Shown one piece after another: positions 9,001-17,674 of a stretch of DNA of 64,000 nt. The first letter of the stretch is position 1. Every line of letters starts with the position of its first letter. The notes beneath the pieces were generated by a model. It made no database searches and was not told the origin of the DNA. It saw only the letters and a list, made by a program, of their open reading frames with translations. Source of the DNA: an uncultured Carboxylicivirga sp. (GTDB taxonomy: Bacteria; Bacteroidota; Bacteroidia; Bacteroidales; Marinilabiliaceae); assembly GCA_947503525.1 (NCBI GenBank), contig CANNEA010000003.1:248001-312000 (forward strand). Direction: 5' to 3'. The translations under genes were made by a program, and so were the position numbers.

Positions 9001-9178
9001 CATCAAACGTTTGAGCGTCAATTTCAATGCTTACAATTTATTCTTCATCTATCGCGATGAAAATGCTAAGGACATCGATCCAAATCAAACGTGGGGGACA
9101 GGTAATGCACAAGGATATAACTTATATAATGTGCCAACAACCACTTCATATGGTTTCACTGTAAATGTTAAGTTTTAA
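6098..9178 (+). CDS. SusC/RagA family TonB-linked outer membrane protein
   Basis: A 1026-residue TonB-dependent importer. A signal peptide ends at about residue 27 (FVYA before QEV). A carboxypeptidase-regulatory-like beta domain follows at about 30-115 (SGTVTGAADGLPIPGVSV to VALESD), then VVVTALGIKREEKSLGYGV, the plug with PLYVVDGVPINN and VLKGPNAAALYGSRAQNGAI, and a 22-strand barrel to the C-terminal aromatic residue (VNVKF). With the lipoprotein partner 17 bases downstream it forms a pedal-bin type importer for an oligomeric nutrient, powered by TonB. No ECF sigma/anti-sigma pair, hybrid regulator or glycan hydrolase is adjacent and there is no extra N-terminal STN domain, so the substrate is unknown and regulation is probably by the upstream operator. 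Confidence 0.96.
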   Translation: MERRSNRFQRGLMGAVMLVLSLGFVYAQEVTLSGTVTGAADGLPIPGVSVVEKGTTNGTITDIDGNYSISTSKGVVVAFSFVGMTTKEIVVGDQIVVNVALESDAIDLDAVVVTALGIKREEKSLGYGVSKVDSEEIQASAGSDVLSSMQGKVAGLDLGSAQGGLGSSNRVVLRGNSSITGANQPLYVVDGVPINNSTVEESSGVYDRKDFGSGSMDINPEDIASVTVLKGPNAAALYGSRAQNGAIIITTKSGAKGSGLGIDISSANMWDVVGEQYLPKVQNTYGQGSYVNNVPTYSLTATDDSWGPKMTGQSFPSWSGFEENLNYSAQPNNIKDFFNTGFKTTNSIALTHGGDKSSSRFSYTNLNGKGVIPGNEQIRHNFNIRTQFDLADWLKLDAKANYINQEINGGTWLGEGSSNAVYGLYTLPRNTNLNELKKYNYNNTPNDPFIGTQMNPYWTTLHDNMINKKDRLIGFVKLDFDITANLSGFVRAGTDYSDNSIEERYNLGHKQLNTGQWVMNQYKRRETNIDGLLSYKKRFGDLDLGVNVGGNLMSNSSSVSYNRGDDVITNGFWNIQNYLNKNASYNIYEKEVNSAYATINLGYNNFLYLDASFRNDWSSTLPKESRSYFYPSVSTSFLLNELVEINNVNLFKVRLGYAEVGNDTNPYRLATTFGVNPLLNHNGIPLMDVDGTPGVPDLKPERTGSFEVGLDFRAYNSRLSFDFNYYSQSTKNQLFETKVSSATGYVNKFLNGGEVVNSGFELSLGGVPVRTGSFEWETTFTLAKNTTEVVELAEGIDTQVLADLSSIVGGVQIVAKTGKNGYGVIMGMPDKIDGQYQLGNNGFLPGSERVELGNFTPDATFGWLNTFSYKRLNFRALIDGKIGGDVMNATKGALTAKGITENTLAHRENGIEVSGVDSDGNPTQVLMNAQSYWAGLGNYGAPWVVDATNVRLRELSMGYNFKLDPDFFIKRLSVNFNAYNLFFIYRDENAKDIDPNQTWGTGNAQGYNLYNVPTTTSYGFTVNVKF

Positions 9179-9195
9179 TAGTAAAAAATAAGCAG

Positions 9196-10938
9196 ATGAA
9201 AATACTTAAAAAATATATATTAGTTGGTTTAGTTTCATTGGCTGCCTTATCATGTACTGATAACTTTGATGAGCTAAACACAAATCCAAACCAGCCTTCG
9301 TCGGATAATCCGGCAACGGAAAGTGTTTTGGCAAGTTGTATGCGTAAAGCATTTCACGAGGATCGTTTTGAGTTTTGGCGAGGTGTGGTTCTACATGCCG
9401 AGCGTTTTGCAGGCCATGTCGATGGAGGTTATTCAGGTGGCTGGTGGGCACCGGGTGATTCCTATAATTACAATGAAGGATGGACTGCAGCGGCCTGGGA
9501 TTCTTACAATTCATCATCTTTTATGAATGGATATGGCGGTGCTTTATTCGCTAATACAAATGTGTTGTTGGATTTCTACGAAAAGAATCCAGAAGCACCT
9601 TATGCTAAAGAGTTCAAAGGGATTTGTCATACGCTTCGTGCTTTTCAGTTTCTGAAAATCACCGATTTATTTGGAGATATACCTTTTTCGGAGCATGGAA
9701 ATATCGATATTCCATCCCCTGTATTTGATGCTCAAAAAGAGGTTTATGATGCTTTGGAAGCTAACCTGAAAATGGCTGTTGAAGAATATTTGGTTGATGA
9801 TGTTACCATTAGTACCATGGGAGATTACGACCTTGTATATAAAGGAAAAGTTGCACAGTGGCGAAAGTTTGCCAATTCATTACGTTTGCGTATGGCATTG
9901 CGCCGTTCTGGTGCAGATGAGAGTGGGGCAAAGGCTATTTTGGCTGAAGTTGTTAAGTTTCCTCTTTTGGATGGGAATACAGACAATGTAAAAGTCGCAC
10001 GTACGCAATCTTCTACCGATCTTCACAATCAATATTATGGATTCTTTAAAACATGGCCTGGAAATATACCTGACGGACCATATTCATGGGATGGTTTTGT
10101 TGTAGAATGGGGACCAGGACCTGGTGCTTTTATTGCAGCAAGAGAAATAGTTGAAACCATGAAAGGTAGCCCTCTTTATGCAAGTGACGTAAAAGACGGA
10201 GGATCTAATACAACTGATATTAATGCACTTTCGGGTATTGAAGATCCACGTATGGATAAATATTTTATGCGTCCAGGTGGAGTTGTGGATGCCACTCATA
10301 AAGGCCGTCCTGCACGAGCCGAGTACTTCCTGAAAGAAGGTGTAATTACCAATATTCAGAATGATGATGTTGAAGGTAATGTTTTAAACTACTCTTGGTT
10401 ACACCCTTCAATTTGGTATGATGGTGGTACATGGGATCCTGTAAGTTTAGATTATGCAGAAGTATGTTTAGCAATGGCTGAAGCTGTTCAACGTGGTTTG
10501 GTTAGTTCATCTAAATCGGATGTGCAATGGTTGCAAGAGGGCCTAGAAGCTAGTTGTGGACGTTGGGGTGCTACAGTAGGTACTTTTGCTGATGATGTTG
10601 TCGCAAAATATAATGCTTCAGATGCAGACGATAAATTCGCTATCATAACAACGGAGCGTTGGGTTTCAGCCTATACTGTTCCTCATCAGGCTTATTCGAT
10701 ATTACGACGTACTGGTCATCCTGAATTTGCTTATCTGGATAAGGATATGAAAATTACCGGAACATGGGTTAAGCCTGACGGATCAACAGAAACCAGAACC
10801 ATTGAAAAATATGCTGAAGGAAGCACTCAATTTAAGCTGCCACAACGTATGCGTGTTCCTGAAAGCGAAGTAGCCATCAACGATAATGTTCCTGAAGAAA
10901 GTAAGGACATGATGAATAAGGTTTGGTGGGCTAAATAG
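9196..10938 (+). CDS. SusD/RagB family nutrient-binding outer membrane lipoprotein
   Basis: A 580-residue lipoprotein with lipobox LAALSC (Cys20) after a short signal peptide. The sequence right after it, TDNFDELNTNPNQPS, is typical of the SusD-like 2 subfamily. The helical TPR-type body includes KGICHTLRAFQFLKITDLFGDIPFSEH and WRKFANSLRLRMALR, both common SusD landmarks, and the late Q/P-rich C-terminal part KLPQRMRVPESE. It forms the lid that captures substrate over the SusC barrel on the cell surface. It follows susC by 17 bases in the same operon. The SusD-like 2 group is often found with peptide or unknown-substrate loci rather than classic glycan loci, so a carbohydrate role should not be assumed. 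Confidence 0.94.
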   Translation: MKILKKYILVGLVSLAALSCTDNFDELNTNPNQPSSDNPATESVLASCMRKAFHEDRFEFWRGVVLHAERFAGHVDGGYSGGWWAPGDSYNYNEGWTAAAWDSYNSSSFMNGYGGALFANTNVLLDFYEKNPEAPYAKEFKGICHTLRAFQFLKITDLFGDIPFSEHGNIDIPSPVFDAQKEVYDALEANLKMAVEEYLVDDVTISTMGDYDLVYKGKVAQWRKFANSLRLRMALRRSGADESGAKAILAEVVKFPLLDGNTDNVKVARTQSSTDLHNQYYGFFKTWPGNIPDGPYSWDGFVVEWGPGPGAFIAAREIVETMKGSPLYASDVKDGGSNTTDINALSGIEDPRMDKYFMRPGGVVDATHKGRPARAEYFLKEGVITNIQNDDVEGNVLNYSWLHPSIWYDGGTWDPVSLDYAEVCLAMAEAVQRGLVSSSKSDVQWLQEGLEASCGRWGATVGTFADDVVAKYNASDADDKFAIITTERWVSAYTVPHQAYSILRRTGHPEFAYLDKDMKITGTWVKPDGSTETRTIEKYAEGSTQFKLPQRMRVPESEVAINDNVPEESKDMMNKVWWAK

Positions 10939-11400
10939 TATTTTCTTAATAATTGTCCTAATGCAAACTTGATGATTCAAGTGAAGATAACGGAAGAGGC
11001 TTCTTACTTGGTGCGGTCTCTTTCGTTATCCATTATTTCGATGATGAGCTTTTAATACTAAACGAATTATGTAATTGATTGATATTAAAATCAATTAGTG
11101 TTACTGAGAGATAAACATACATAACTTGTTTTTTTGTTCTTGATTATCAATTACACTTCATCGTAATTGAAAGAGTGTGTGCAAAGGGCTATCCAAAGGG
11201 ATGGCCCTTTTTATATTTGAGTAGAATCATATTCTAGTTTCATTAATATTCTGTTGTAGCAGATCATCGAAATAATTAATGTTCGGAATTGACATTGAAA
11301 TTGACTTAGAGGGTATTTTATTATAATTGTTAGTAAATTGTATCAAAGAACCGCCTCTGCCGGGATGGTTTCTGACAATTGAAAATCAATTTTTAAAAAT
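10939..11400. other. 462-base intergenic region after susD
   Basis: It holds two hairpins: a 13-bp stem with one G-U pair, GATAACGGAAGAG with CTCTTTCGTTATC (10986-10998 with 11018-11030) and no strong T tail, and a true terminator at 11183-11215. The rest up to 11400 shows no recognisable promoter or gene. Confidence 0.6.
11183..11215 (+). terminator. Rho-independent terminator of the susCD unit
   Basis: AAAGGGCTATCC (11183-11194) pairs with GGATGGCCCTTT (11199-11210), with one G-U pair, and is followed by a T run. Confidence 0.88.
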
Positions 11401-12291
11401 ATGAAAAATATAGTTTTATTATTAATGATCGTGATGAGTATCTCATCCTGCCAGTTTAAACAAAGCAAAAAGACAGAACAAGAAGTCAAGACAACACCTG
11501 AAAAAGAAGTGAGAATAAAGTTACTTTGGGAAAGCGATAGTCTTTTTAAAACGCCAGAGTCTGTTTATTTTGATGAAGAACGTCAGGTTTATTATGTTTC
11601 AAATGTAAATGACAACCCCTGGGAAAAAGATGGAAACGGATTTATTTCAAAGTTGGATAAAGATGGTAACCTACTTGATTTAAATTGGGTTGCAGAAATG
11701 GATGGACCTAAGGGTATGGGAATGATTGGGAATAAGTTATATGTGGCCAACTTAAGTGAACTTATTGAAATTGATGTTGATAAAGGAAGTATCACCAATC
11801 GATTCGAAATAGAGGGAGAAGACGGCTTGAACGATATATGTGAGGGAAATGGCACTGAGGTTTTTTTTACTTCTTCGCCTAACAGCATTATTTACCGCTT
11901 CTCCGAAGGAGAAATAAGAAAAATAAATCAAAGCACGGAGAATGAAAGGTATAATGGTATTATATGGCAAAAGGATAAATTACTGTTTGTAACATCGGTA
12001 GGAGGAGAATTTAAAAGTTATGACTTTAAAACAAGTGAAGTCAAAACTTTGGCTGGAGGATTTGGTGTTAGTGATGGCTTGGCTGAAGTGGAAAATGGGG
12101 ATTATTTGATATCGAACTGGAAGGGCCAACTCTTTTATGTTGATGAAGATTACAATACTGTACTTATGCATGACTCGATGGATTACGGTATGAATACAGC
12201 TGATTTCCATTACCATAAAAATGAGAGAAAATTAGTAGTGCCCACCTTTTTTAGAAATACAATTGCAGTTTTTCAATTGTTTAAGGATTAA
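11401..12291 (+). CDS. SMP-30/gluconolactonase-like beta-propeller lipoprotein
   Basis: A 296-residue lipoprotein with lipobox SISSC (Cys17), then a Lys/Glu-rich linker and a six-bladed propeller. Repeated blade motifs are TPESVYFDEERQVYYVSNV, GPKGMGMIGNKLYVANLSELIEID, GLNDICEGNGTEVFFTSS, YNGIIWQKDKLLFVTSV and GVSDGLAEVENGDYLISNW. The pattern fits the SMP-30/gluconolaconase/LRE superfamily, whose members are lactonases or ligand-binding propellers. Metal-ligand residues cannot be assigned with certainty, so enzymatic activity is unproven. It is monocistronic, between the susCD terminator and tdh, and sits in the periplasm or outer membrane. Confidence 0.82.
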   Translation: MKNIVLLLMIVMSISSCQFKQSKKTEQEVKTTPEKEVRIKLLWESDSLFKTPESVYFDEERQVYYVSNVNDNPWEKDGNGFISKLDKDGNLLDLNWVAEMDGPKGMGMIGNKLYVANLSELIEIDVDKGSITNRFEIEGEDGLNDICEGNGTEVFFTSSPNSIIYRFSEGEIRKINQSTENERYNGIIWQKDKLLFVTSVGGEFKSYDFKTSEVKTLAGGFGVSDGLAEVENGDYLISNWKGQLFYVDEDYNTVLMHDSMDYGMNTADFHYHKNERKLVVPTFFRNTIAVFQLFKD

Positions 12292-12537
12292 CCTATTCGC
12301 TAAGTGGAGTCTAATTATAGAGTTTATAAATGCAACGATAAATAAGTGTTATTGTTAGTTACTGTGAGGTTTGTGTAGGTATAATTTATTGTAACAAGGA
12401 ATTAAATAAGACATTTATCTCTTAATTATTTTGATAATTGATAGAAATCATATGACATGTCCATAAAGCTTAGGAATTTTGTTTTTAGAAATAATGAACT
12501 TGTTAAGTTTAAATAAACACATTCTAAAAAATATAAT

Positions 12538-13566
12538 ATGGCTAAGATGAGAGCACTTGTAAAATCAAAAGCTGAGAAAGGCATTTGGTTAGAGGAAGTA
12601 AATGTACCTGAAATTGGTCCAAATGATGTTCTTATTAAAGTAAAGAAGTCTGCTATTTGCGGAACTGATTTGCATATATACAAGTGGGATGAATGGGCGC
12701 AAAAAACCATTCCTGTTGGAATGACCATCGGCCATGAATACGTAGGTCATGTTGCAAGAGTTGGAAGTGAAGTAAACGAATTCAAAGAAGGCGATCGTGT
12801 AACCGGTGAAGGTCATATAGCTTGTGGGCATTGTCGTAACTGTCGAAGAGGGCGTCAGCATATTTGTGAAAGAACAGTGGGGATTGGTGTTAATATTGAT
12901 GGTTCATTTGCTGAGTATGTGAAGGTACCTTCAGCAAATGTAATGAAAATTAATGCTCAAATTCCAGATGATATCCTGGCTATAATGGATCCCTTCGGTA
13001 ATGCTACTCACACAGCATTATCTTTTCCGATGATTGGTGAAGATGTATTGGTAACGGGCTCGGGTTTAATTGGAAGCATGGCAGTGGCTGTTGCTCGTTT
13101 TGCTGGTGCACGCTATGTTGTTGCTACCGAAACGAATGAGTTTAGAGCAGAGTTGGCGCGTAAGATGGGTGCCAATAAGGTGGTTAATCCTATAACCGAG
13201 GATTTAAGCACGGTGATGAAAGATATGGGTATGATTGGTTTTGATATAGGATTAGAGTGTTCCGGAGCACCTGCAGCTTTTAATCAATTAGTCGCGCATA
13301 TGTATAATTCCGGAAAGATTTCATTGCTTGGTATTTTACCTTCTACAACGCAGGTGGATTGGAATAATATTATTTTTAAAGGTTTGACTTTAAAAGGAAT
13401 ATATGGTCGGGAAATGTATGAAACCTGGTATCAAATGGAACAGATGTTAATGTCAGGTTTGGATCTGTCACCAATTATTACTCATCAGTATGGAATTGAT
13501 GACTATCAAAAAGGATTTGATGTGATGGAAGAAGGAAATTGTGGTAAAGTCTTATTAGAGTGGTAA
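12538..13566 (+). CDS. tdh: L-threonine 3-dehydrogenase
   Basis: A 342-residue zinc-dependent medium-chain dehydrogenase that oxidises L-threonine to 2-amino-3-ketobutyrate with NAD. Catalytic zinc ligands are Cys41 in [15 protein letters not shown] and His-Glu in IGHEYVGHV. The structural zinc loop is [15 protein letters not shown] and the Rossmann motif is [15 protein letters not shown]. The [11 protein letters not shown] signature separates Tdh from sorbitol and alcohol dehydrogenases. Length is normal for Tdh. The usual partner kbl (2-amino-3-ketobutyrate CoA ligase) is not beside it, so the glycine-forming step must be encoded elsewhere. A weak promoter-like TAAGTTTA is at 12504-12511. 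It ends 34 bases before a terminator. Confidence 0.95.
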   Translation: MAKMRALVKSKAEKGIWLEEVNVPEIGPNDVLIKVKKSAICGTDLHIYKWDEWAQKTIPVGMTIGHEYVGHVARVGSEVNEFKEGDRVTGEGHIACGHCRNCRRGRQHICERTVGIGVNIDGSFAEYVKVPSANVMKINAQIPDDILAIMDPFGNATHTALSFPMIGEDVLVTGSGLIGSMAVAVARFAGARYVVATETNEFRAELARKMGANKVVNPITEDLSTVMKDMGMIGFDIGLECSGAPAAFNQLVAHMYNSGKISLLGILPSTTQVDWNNIIFKGLTLKGIYGREMYETWYQMEQMLMSGLDLSPIITHQYGIDDYQKGFDVMEEGNCGKVLLEW

Positions 13567-13600
13567 GGCGAAACAAATAGATATTAATAAATTCAAACAT

Positions 13601-13636
13601 AATCCCGGATACATATCTCCGGGATTTATTATTTTA
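13601..13636 (+). terminator. Rho-independent terminator after tdh
   Basis: AATCCCGGA (13601-13609) pairs with TCCGGGATT (13618-13626), followed by TATTATTTTA. Confidence 0.88.
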
Positions 13637-13649
13637 TTAAGCTCTAATT

Positions 13650-13841
13650 TTATTTAATGGTCCAAACTATACCAATTAAACTTCCATACATTACACTGGA
13701 TAATGGGTTGGATGTGATGGGGCATGTTCCGGAATTACAGCCAATAAAATAATAGTAGGCGTAGCCACCTGCTGCACCAACTAATAGTCCAAGTAAATTT
13801 CGTAAGCTTAAATTCCTTTTTATTATTTGAAATATCTTCAT
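13650..13841 (-). CDS. DUF6132 family small membrane protein
   Basis: A 63-residue protein starting at the ATG at 13841; the promoter on this strand lies at 13862-13869, which excludes a longer frame. After a basic N-terminus (MKIFQIIKRNLSLRN) come one hydrophobic segment with LLVGAAGGYAYYYF, the signature GCNSGTCPITSNP, and a second segment SVMYGSLIGIVW. The two Cys in GCNSGTC suggest a metal, thiol or sulfur role; similar proteins are often near rhodanese or thioredoxin genes, but none is here. It is an inner-membrane protein with two helices and unknown function. It is convergent with tdh and divergent from the secreted protein at 13893. Confidence 0.82.
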   Translation of the reverse strand: MKIFQIIKRNLSLRNLLGLLVGAAGGYAYYYFIGCNSGTCPITSNPLSSVMYGSLIGIVWTIK

Positions 13842-13861
13842 TACATTTCGAATTAATTCTA

Positions 13862-13869
13862 CAAAGATA
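13862..13869 (-). promoter_or_regulatory. Minus-strand promoter -7 element (TAtcTTTG)
   Basis: Read on the minus strand, TATCTTTG matches TAnnTTTG and gives a leader of about 15 nt before the ATG at 13841. Confidence 0.6.
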
Positions 13870-13892
13870 TATAAATATCTAAGAAAGTACAT

Positions 13893-15119
13893 ATGTATAA
13901 GTTTTTAGTTCTTGTAATAGCAATATTCATAACATCTCAGCTATGCTCTCAAGAGATTTTACAATGGTTGACAGACCTTAATGGGATTGATTCAATTAGC
14001 GATGTTAATAAGAAGAGGCATAAGTTAAAGGAAATTTCAGAGGTGTTATTAGAGGAATTGGGAACTACAGAAATGTCAGATTTATCGAGTAAGACCAAGA
14101 ATCTATTATATGCAAGTTCAAAAAATGGTGAAGTAAGTTGTATTGCATTTGGTGCACTTACATATACTGGTTTGTTTGAATTGAAATGGATAGTGAAAGA
14201 GAAAGAAACGAGTGGGCAAAGTGTTTGGCAGTTTCATGAAGAAATCACCAGTAAGAATTTAAAATCAATTTCTGATCTGTCATTAGATTTATTGTATAAT
14301 GAAAGTAAGCATTTATATCAGCTAAGAATAAAGAGTTCAAATGGACAATTTGAAGATATTGTCATAAATGACCTTATTACAAAGTGTTATTTCGAAACTC
14401 TTCATAAACAAGAACGAGATGCGGATAAGGATTCAATTAATACAATTTTATCCAAACGATTAAACCTGCTTTGGTCCGATGCTGTAAATTATGAAAATGA
14501 TCTTGCGTATTTAAAGCGCATGAAGACAATATTCTCAAAGAACAATAAAGTTAAGATATGTACTTATAATGTTGAGAAGAATGATTTTAAGCATGATTTT
14601 TATGGTGCAGTCATAAGTAAAATGGATGGTCAGGTTTTTGTATACCCATTGAAGGATCAAACTGAAAAAATTAAATCGCCTGAACGAGCTAGCTTAAGTG
14701 ACAAGAAATGGTTTGGAGCTATTTATCTGGATGTGGTTGAGGTGAAGGATAAGAATAAAACCATTTATACGCTTCTTGGCTATAAGGGGCACGATGAGTT
14801 TATTAAAACTCGGGTTCTTGATGCATTGGTTATACAAAATAACCGCCTGCGATTTGGAGTACCTATTTTCAAGGTCGATCGGCTAACGCGTCATCGTATG
14901 ATTTATAAGTATTCTGCTGGTGCAAATATGATGCTGAAGTACGATTCTAAAATGAAAATGATTGTTTTGGATAATCTGGAGCCTGCAGAATCATTTTATC
15001 GTGGAGTACATCGTTTTTATGGACCTGATTTCTCCTATAATGGCTTTAAGTTTCAAGGAGGTTATTGGGAATTTGAGAAGGATATTGATTTAAGAAACCC
15101 AAAAGGAGCGCGGCCTTAA
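13893..15119 (+). CDS. Secreted protein conserved in Bacteroidales, function unknown
   Basis: A 408-residue protein with a signal peptide ending at about residue 19 (TSQLCSQE). The mature part is alpha/beta with no catalytic motif that I recognise. The C-terminal third carries the segment common to related bacteroidete proteins: GAIYLDVVEVKDKNKTIYTLLGY, a basic stretch RLTRHRMIYKYSAGANMMLKY, then IVLDNLEP and FYGPDFSYNGFKFQGGYWEF. These make an export route to the periplasm likely. It is divergent from the DUF6132 gene across only 51 bases, so promoters overlap. The 3' end overlaps by 4 bases with a small minus-strand ORF. No neighbouring gene explains its job. Confidence 0.85.
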   Translation: MYKFLVLVIAIFITSQLCSQEILQWLTDLNGIDSISDVNKKRHKLKEISEVLLEELGTTEMSDLSSKTKNLLYASSKNGEVSCIAFGALTYTGLFELKWIVKEKETSGQSVWQFHEEITSKNLKSISDLSLDLLYNESKHLYQLRIKSSNGQFEDIVINDLITKCYFETLHKQERDADKDSINTILSKRLNLLWSDAVNYENDLAYLKRMKTIFSKNNKVKICTYNVEKNDFKHDFYGAVISKMDGQVFVYPLKDQTEKIKSPERASLSDKKWFGAIYLDVVEVKDKNKTIYTLLGYKGHDEFIKTRVLDALVIQNNRLRFGVPIFKVDRLTRHRMIYKYSAGANMMLKYDSKMKMIVLDNLEPAESFYRGVHRFYGPDFSYNGFKFQGGYWEFEKDIDLRNPKGARP

Positions 15120-15301
15120 GCTTTCATCCTAGTTAATGTCCTATTGTTTAAATTACTTTCAGAGTGAGGCGATTCTTTGTCTTTAGTCGCTTGATTAATA
15201 CTTTTTATTTTCTGAATTATTTTAAATAGCAAAACAGAATTCATAATGATAAAGGCTAAAACGATAATTGAGTCGATTATTAATTCTGATATAAGGTCCA
15301 T
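15116..15301 (-). CDS. Possible small single-span membrane protein, 61 residues
   Basis: The ATG at 15301 begins MDLISELIIDSIIVLAFIIM, one hydrophobic helix, followed by a polar tail rich in Lys, Ser and Asn (KIKSINQATKDKESPHSESN). The pattern is that of a small membrane-anchored protein. It is convergent with the secreted protein at 13893 and overlaps its stop by 4 bases. No family is recognised, and no clear promoter is seen at the expected distance. The frame extends to 15349 with less typical residues. Confidence 0.45.
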   Translation of the reverse strand: MDLISELIIDSIIVLAFIIMNSVLLFKIIQKIKSINQATKDKESPHSESNLNNRTLTRMKA

Positions 15302-15429
15302 CACTATTATCTGGTATTGTTTGTTTTTAACAGCGATAAATAATGTCATTCTCCCTAAGTGATTCGTATGTTTTTTGCTGTAAGGCGAAATGAGAAGAGC
15401 CTATAACTGTCAATACTTCTTTATAAAAA

Positions 15430-15478
15430 CTGACATGTCTGTCGCTTTGACATGAAATACGAAATGGCATAGCCTTTG
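15430..15478 (+). promoter_or_regulatory. htpG: htpG promoter region with TGACA/TGTC repeats
   Basis: TTTG (15446-15449) and TAgccTTTG (15470-15478) resemble -33 and -7 elements 20 bases apart, with three rather than two bases inside the -7 motif. Overlapping the -33 part are TGACATGTC (15431-15439), TGTC (15440-15443) and TGACATG (15448-15454), which form inverted and direct repeats. A heat-shock control site is possible. Confidence 0.4.
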
Positions 15479-15522
15479 AGAAGAAAATCACGTTAAAATG
15501 AAAATTTAAAACATAAATATTA

Positions 15523-17583
15523 ATGACAATGCAAAAAGGAAATATTGGGGTAACAACCGAGAACATTTTTCCCATCATTAAGAAGTATCTTTATTCAGAT
15601 CACGAAATTTTCTTGCGTGAGCTGGTTTCTAATGCTGTTGATGCAACGCAAAAACTAAAGACCTTATCATCTGTTGGTGAATTCAAGGGAGAGTTAGGTA
15701 ACACTCCTGTTAGTGTAATTCTTGACGAGAAGAAGAAGACCATAACCATTTCTGATAGAGGTGTTGGAATGACCTCTGAAGAAATTGATAAGTATATTAA
15801 TCAGGTTGCTTTTTCAGGAGCCAATGAATTTTTAGAGAAGTATAAAAAGGATGCGAATGCTATTATTGGGCATTTCGGTCTTGGTTTTTATTCTTCTTTT
15901 ATGGTTTCTAAAAAAGTAGAGATCATTACTAAGTCGTTCAAAGAAGGATCGCAAGCCGTTAAGTGGAGTTGTGATGGAAGTCCGGAGTATACGCTCGAGG
16001 AAGTTGAAAAGACTGATAGAGGTACTGATATTGTTTTATATATCGACGACGAAAACAAGCAATATGCTACAAAGGCAGAAATTGATACTTTATTGAAGAA
16101 GTATTGTCGTTTCTTACCGGTTGAAGTTGTCTTTGGAAAAGAGACCGAATGGAAAGACGGTAAAGAAGTTGAGCTTGAAAATGACAAAGTTGTTAATGAA
16201 ACTAAGCCTTTATGGACCAGAACGCCTTCTGAGTTAAAGGATGAGGATTATAACAAGTTTTATAGTGATTTATATCCTATGTCTGAAGATCCATTATTCA
16301 ATATTCATTTGAATGTGGATTACCCATTTAACTTAACCGGAGTTCTTTATTTCCCAAAGTTGAAGAACAATGTTGAGGTACAGAAAAACAAAATTCAATT
16401 GTATTGCAATCAGGTATATGTTACCGATTCAGTAGAAGGAATTGTACCTGAATTCCTGACATTATTGCATGGCGTATTGGATTCCCCAGATATTCCTTTA
16501 AATGTATCTCGTTCATACCTACAAAGTGATGGTAATGTCAAGAAGATTTCAAGTCATATTACTAAAAAAGTGGCTGATCGTTTAGAGGAGATCTTTAAAA
16601 AGGAACGCGATAATTTTGAGGCGAAGTGGGATGACCTAAAAGTGTTTGTTGAGTACGGAATGCTTACGGAGGAAAAATTCTTTGATCGTGCTAAAAAGTT
16701 TGGACTACTTAAAAATACTGAAGGAAAGTATTTTACTTTCGATGAGTATGCTGATATTATAAAAGGTAATCAAACTGATAAAGACAAGCAGTTGATCCAT
16801 TTGTATACTACAGATGTTCAAGGTCAGCATAGCTTTATTGAGGCAGCCAAAAATAAGGGTTACGATGTACTTATTATGGATGGTCAGTTGGATAGTCACT
16901 TTATCAATCACCTTGAAAGCAAGTTAGAGAACTCTAAGTTTGTACGTGTTGATGGCGATGTTGCTGATAAGTTGATTCAAAAAGAAGACACTGCAAAACT
17001 TGATTTGACTGAAGCTCAAAAGCAGGATTTGACAACTATCTTTAGTTCTCAGGTGCCAAATATTGATAAGAAAAATTTCATTGTGTCATTCGAAGCTTTA
17101 AGCGAAAATGATGTTCCTGTAATGATTACTCAGCAGGAGTTCATGCGTAGAATGAAAGAAATGAGCGCCATGGGCGGCGGTGGAATGAATTTCTACGGCG
17201 AGATGCCTGATAGCTACAATTTAGTGGTTAACGGTAATCATCCATTGGTTAAGCGTGTTATTGAGGATGAGGAGAAAGAAGTAGGTGAGAAGGTATCTTC
17301 TGTACGTGGTAAAATTGAAAGTTTAGATAATAAACGTGCTGAACTTGAAAAAGCTAAAGAAGGCAAGAAAGAAGAAGAGATTGCTCAGGCTGAAAAAGAT
17401 GAGTTGGAAGACTTAAACAAGAAGTTGACAGAGCTTAATGCCAAGAAAGATGAAGAGCTTTCAGGATTTGCTTCTTCTAATAAAGTTGTATCCCAACTAA
17501 TTGATTTAGCTTTACTTTCGAATAATATGCTTCAGGGTGAAGCTTTAACTAAGTTTGTTAAGCGAAGCATCGATTTAATTTAA
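15523..17583 (+). CDS. htpG: Molecular chaperone Hsp90 (HtpG)
   Basis: A 686-residue cytoplasmic ATP-dependent chaperone. The N-terminal GHKL ATPase domain has LRELVSNAVDATQKL, ISDRGVGMT and IIGHFGLGFYSSFMVS. The middle domain includes NLTGVLYFPKL, the catalytic-loop region NVSRSYLQSDGNVKKIS and PEFLTLLHGVLDSPDIPLN. The C-terminal dimerisation domain has NLVVNGNHPLVKRV. Between these there is a charged coiled-coil insert (KIESLDNKRAELEKAKEGKK) that makes it longer than the E. coli protein but is common in this phylum. The start may be 15523 or the ATG at 15529. It is monocistronic, with the dyad-rich region upstream and a terminator downstream. Confidence 0.97.
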   Translation: MTMQKGNIGVTTENIFPIIKKYLYSDHEIFLRELVSNAVDATQKLKTLSSVGEFKGELGNTPVSVILDEKKKTITISDRGVGMTSEEIDKYINQVAFSGANEFLEKYKKDANAIIGHFGLGFYSSFMVSKKVEIITKSFKEGSQAVKWSCDGSPEYTLEEVEKTDRGTDIVLYIDDENKQYATKAEIDTLLKKYCRFLPVEVVFGKETEWKDGKEVELENDKVVNETKPLWTRTPSELKDEDYNKFYSDLYPMSEDPLFNIHLNVDYPFNLTGVLYFPKLKNNVEVQKNKIQLYCNQVYVTDSVEGIVPEFLTLLHGVLDSPDIPLNVSRSYLQSDGNVKKISSHITKKVADRLEEIFKKERDNFEAKWDDLKVFVEYGMLTEEKFFDRAKKFGLLKNTEGKYFTFDEYADIIKGNQTDKDKQLIHLYTTDVQGQHSFIEAAKNKGYDVLIMDGQLDSHFINHLESKLENSKFVRVDGDVADKLIQKEDTAKLDLTEAQKQDLTTIFSSQVPNIDKKNFIVSFEALSENDVPVMITQQEFMRRMKEMSAMGGGGMNFYGEMPDSYNLVVNGNHPLVKRVIEDEEKEVGEKVSSVRGKIESLDNKRAELEKAKEGKKEEEIAQAEKDELEDLNKKLTELNAKKDEELSGFASSNKVVSQLIDLALLSNNMLQGEALTKFVKRSIDLI

Positions 17584-17607
17584 TATTAAATTGTCGTAAA
17601 TATATAT

Positions 17608-17636
17608 AAGGGCTCCAATTTCATTGGGGCCTTTTT
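17608..17636 (+). terminator. Rho-independent terminator after htpG
   Basis: AAGGGCTCCAAT (17608-17619) pairs through two G-U pairs with ATTGGGGCCTTT (17623-17634), with a T run at the end. Confidence 0.85.
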
Positions 17637-17674
17637 GTTATCTTGCCTCTGATTAATTATTTTAAGATGCAGGA

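Noticed and set aside
9206-9517. Minus-strand frame within susD
   Set aside because: It lies wholly opposite conserved SusD coding sequence with no promoter or protein-like features.
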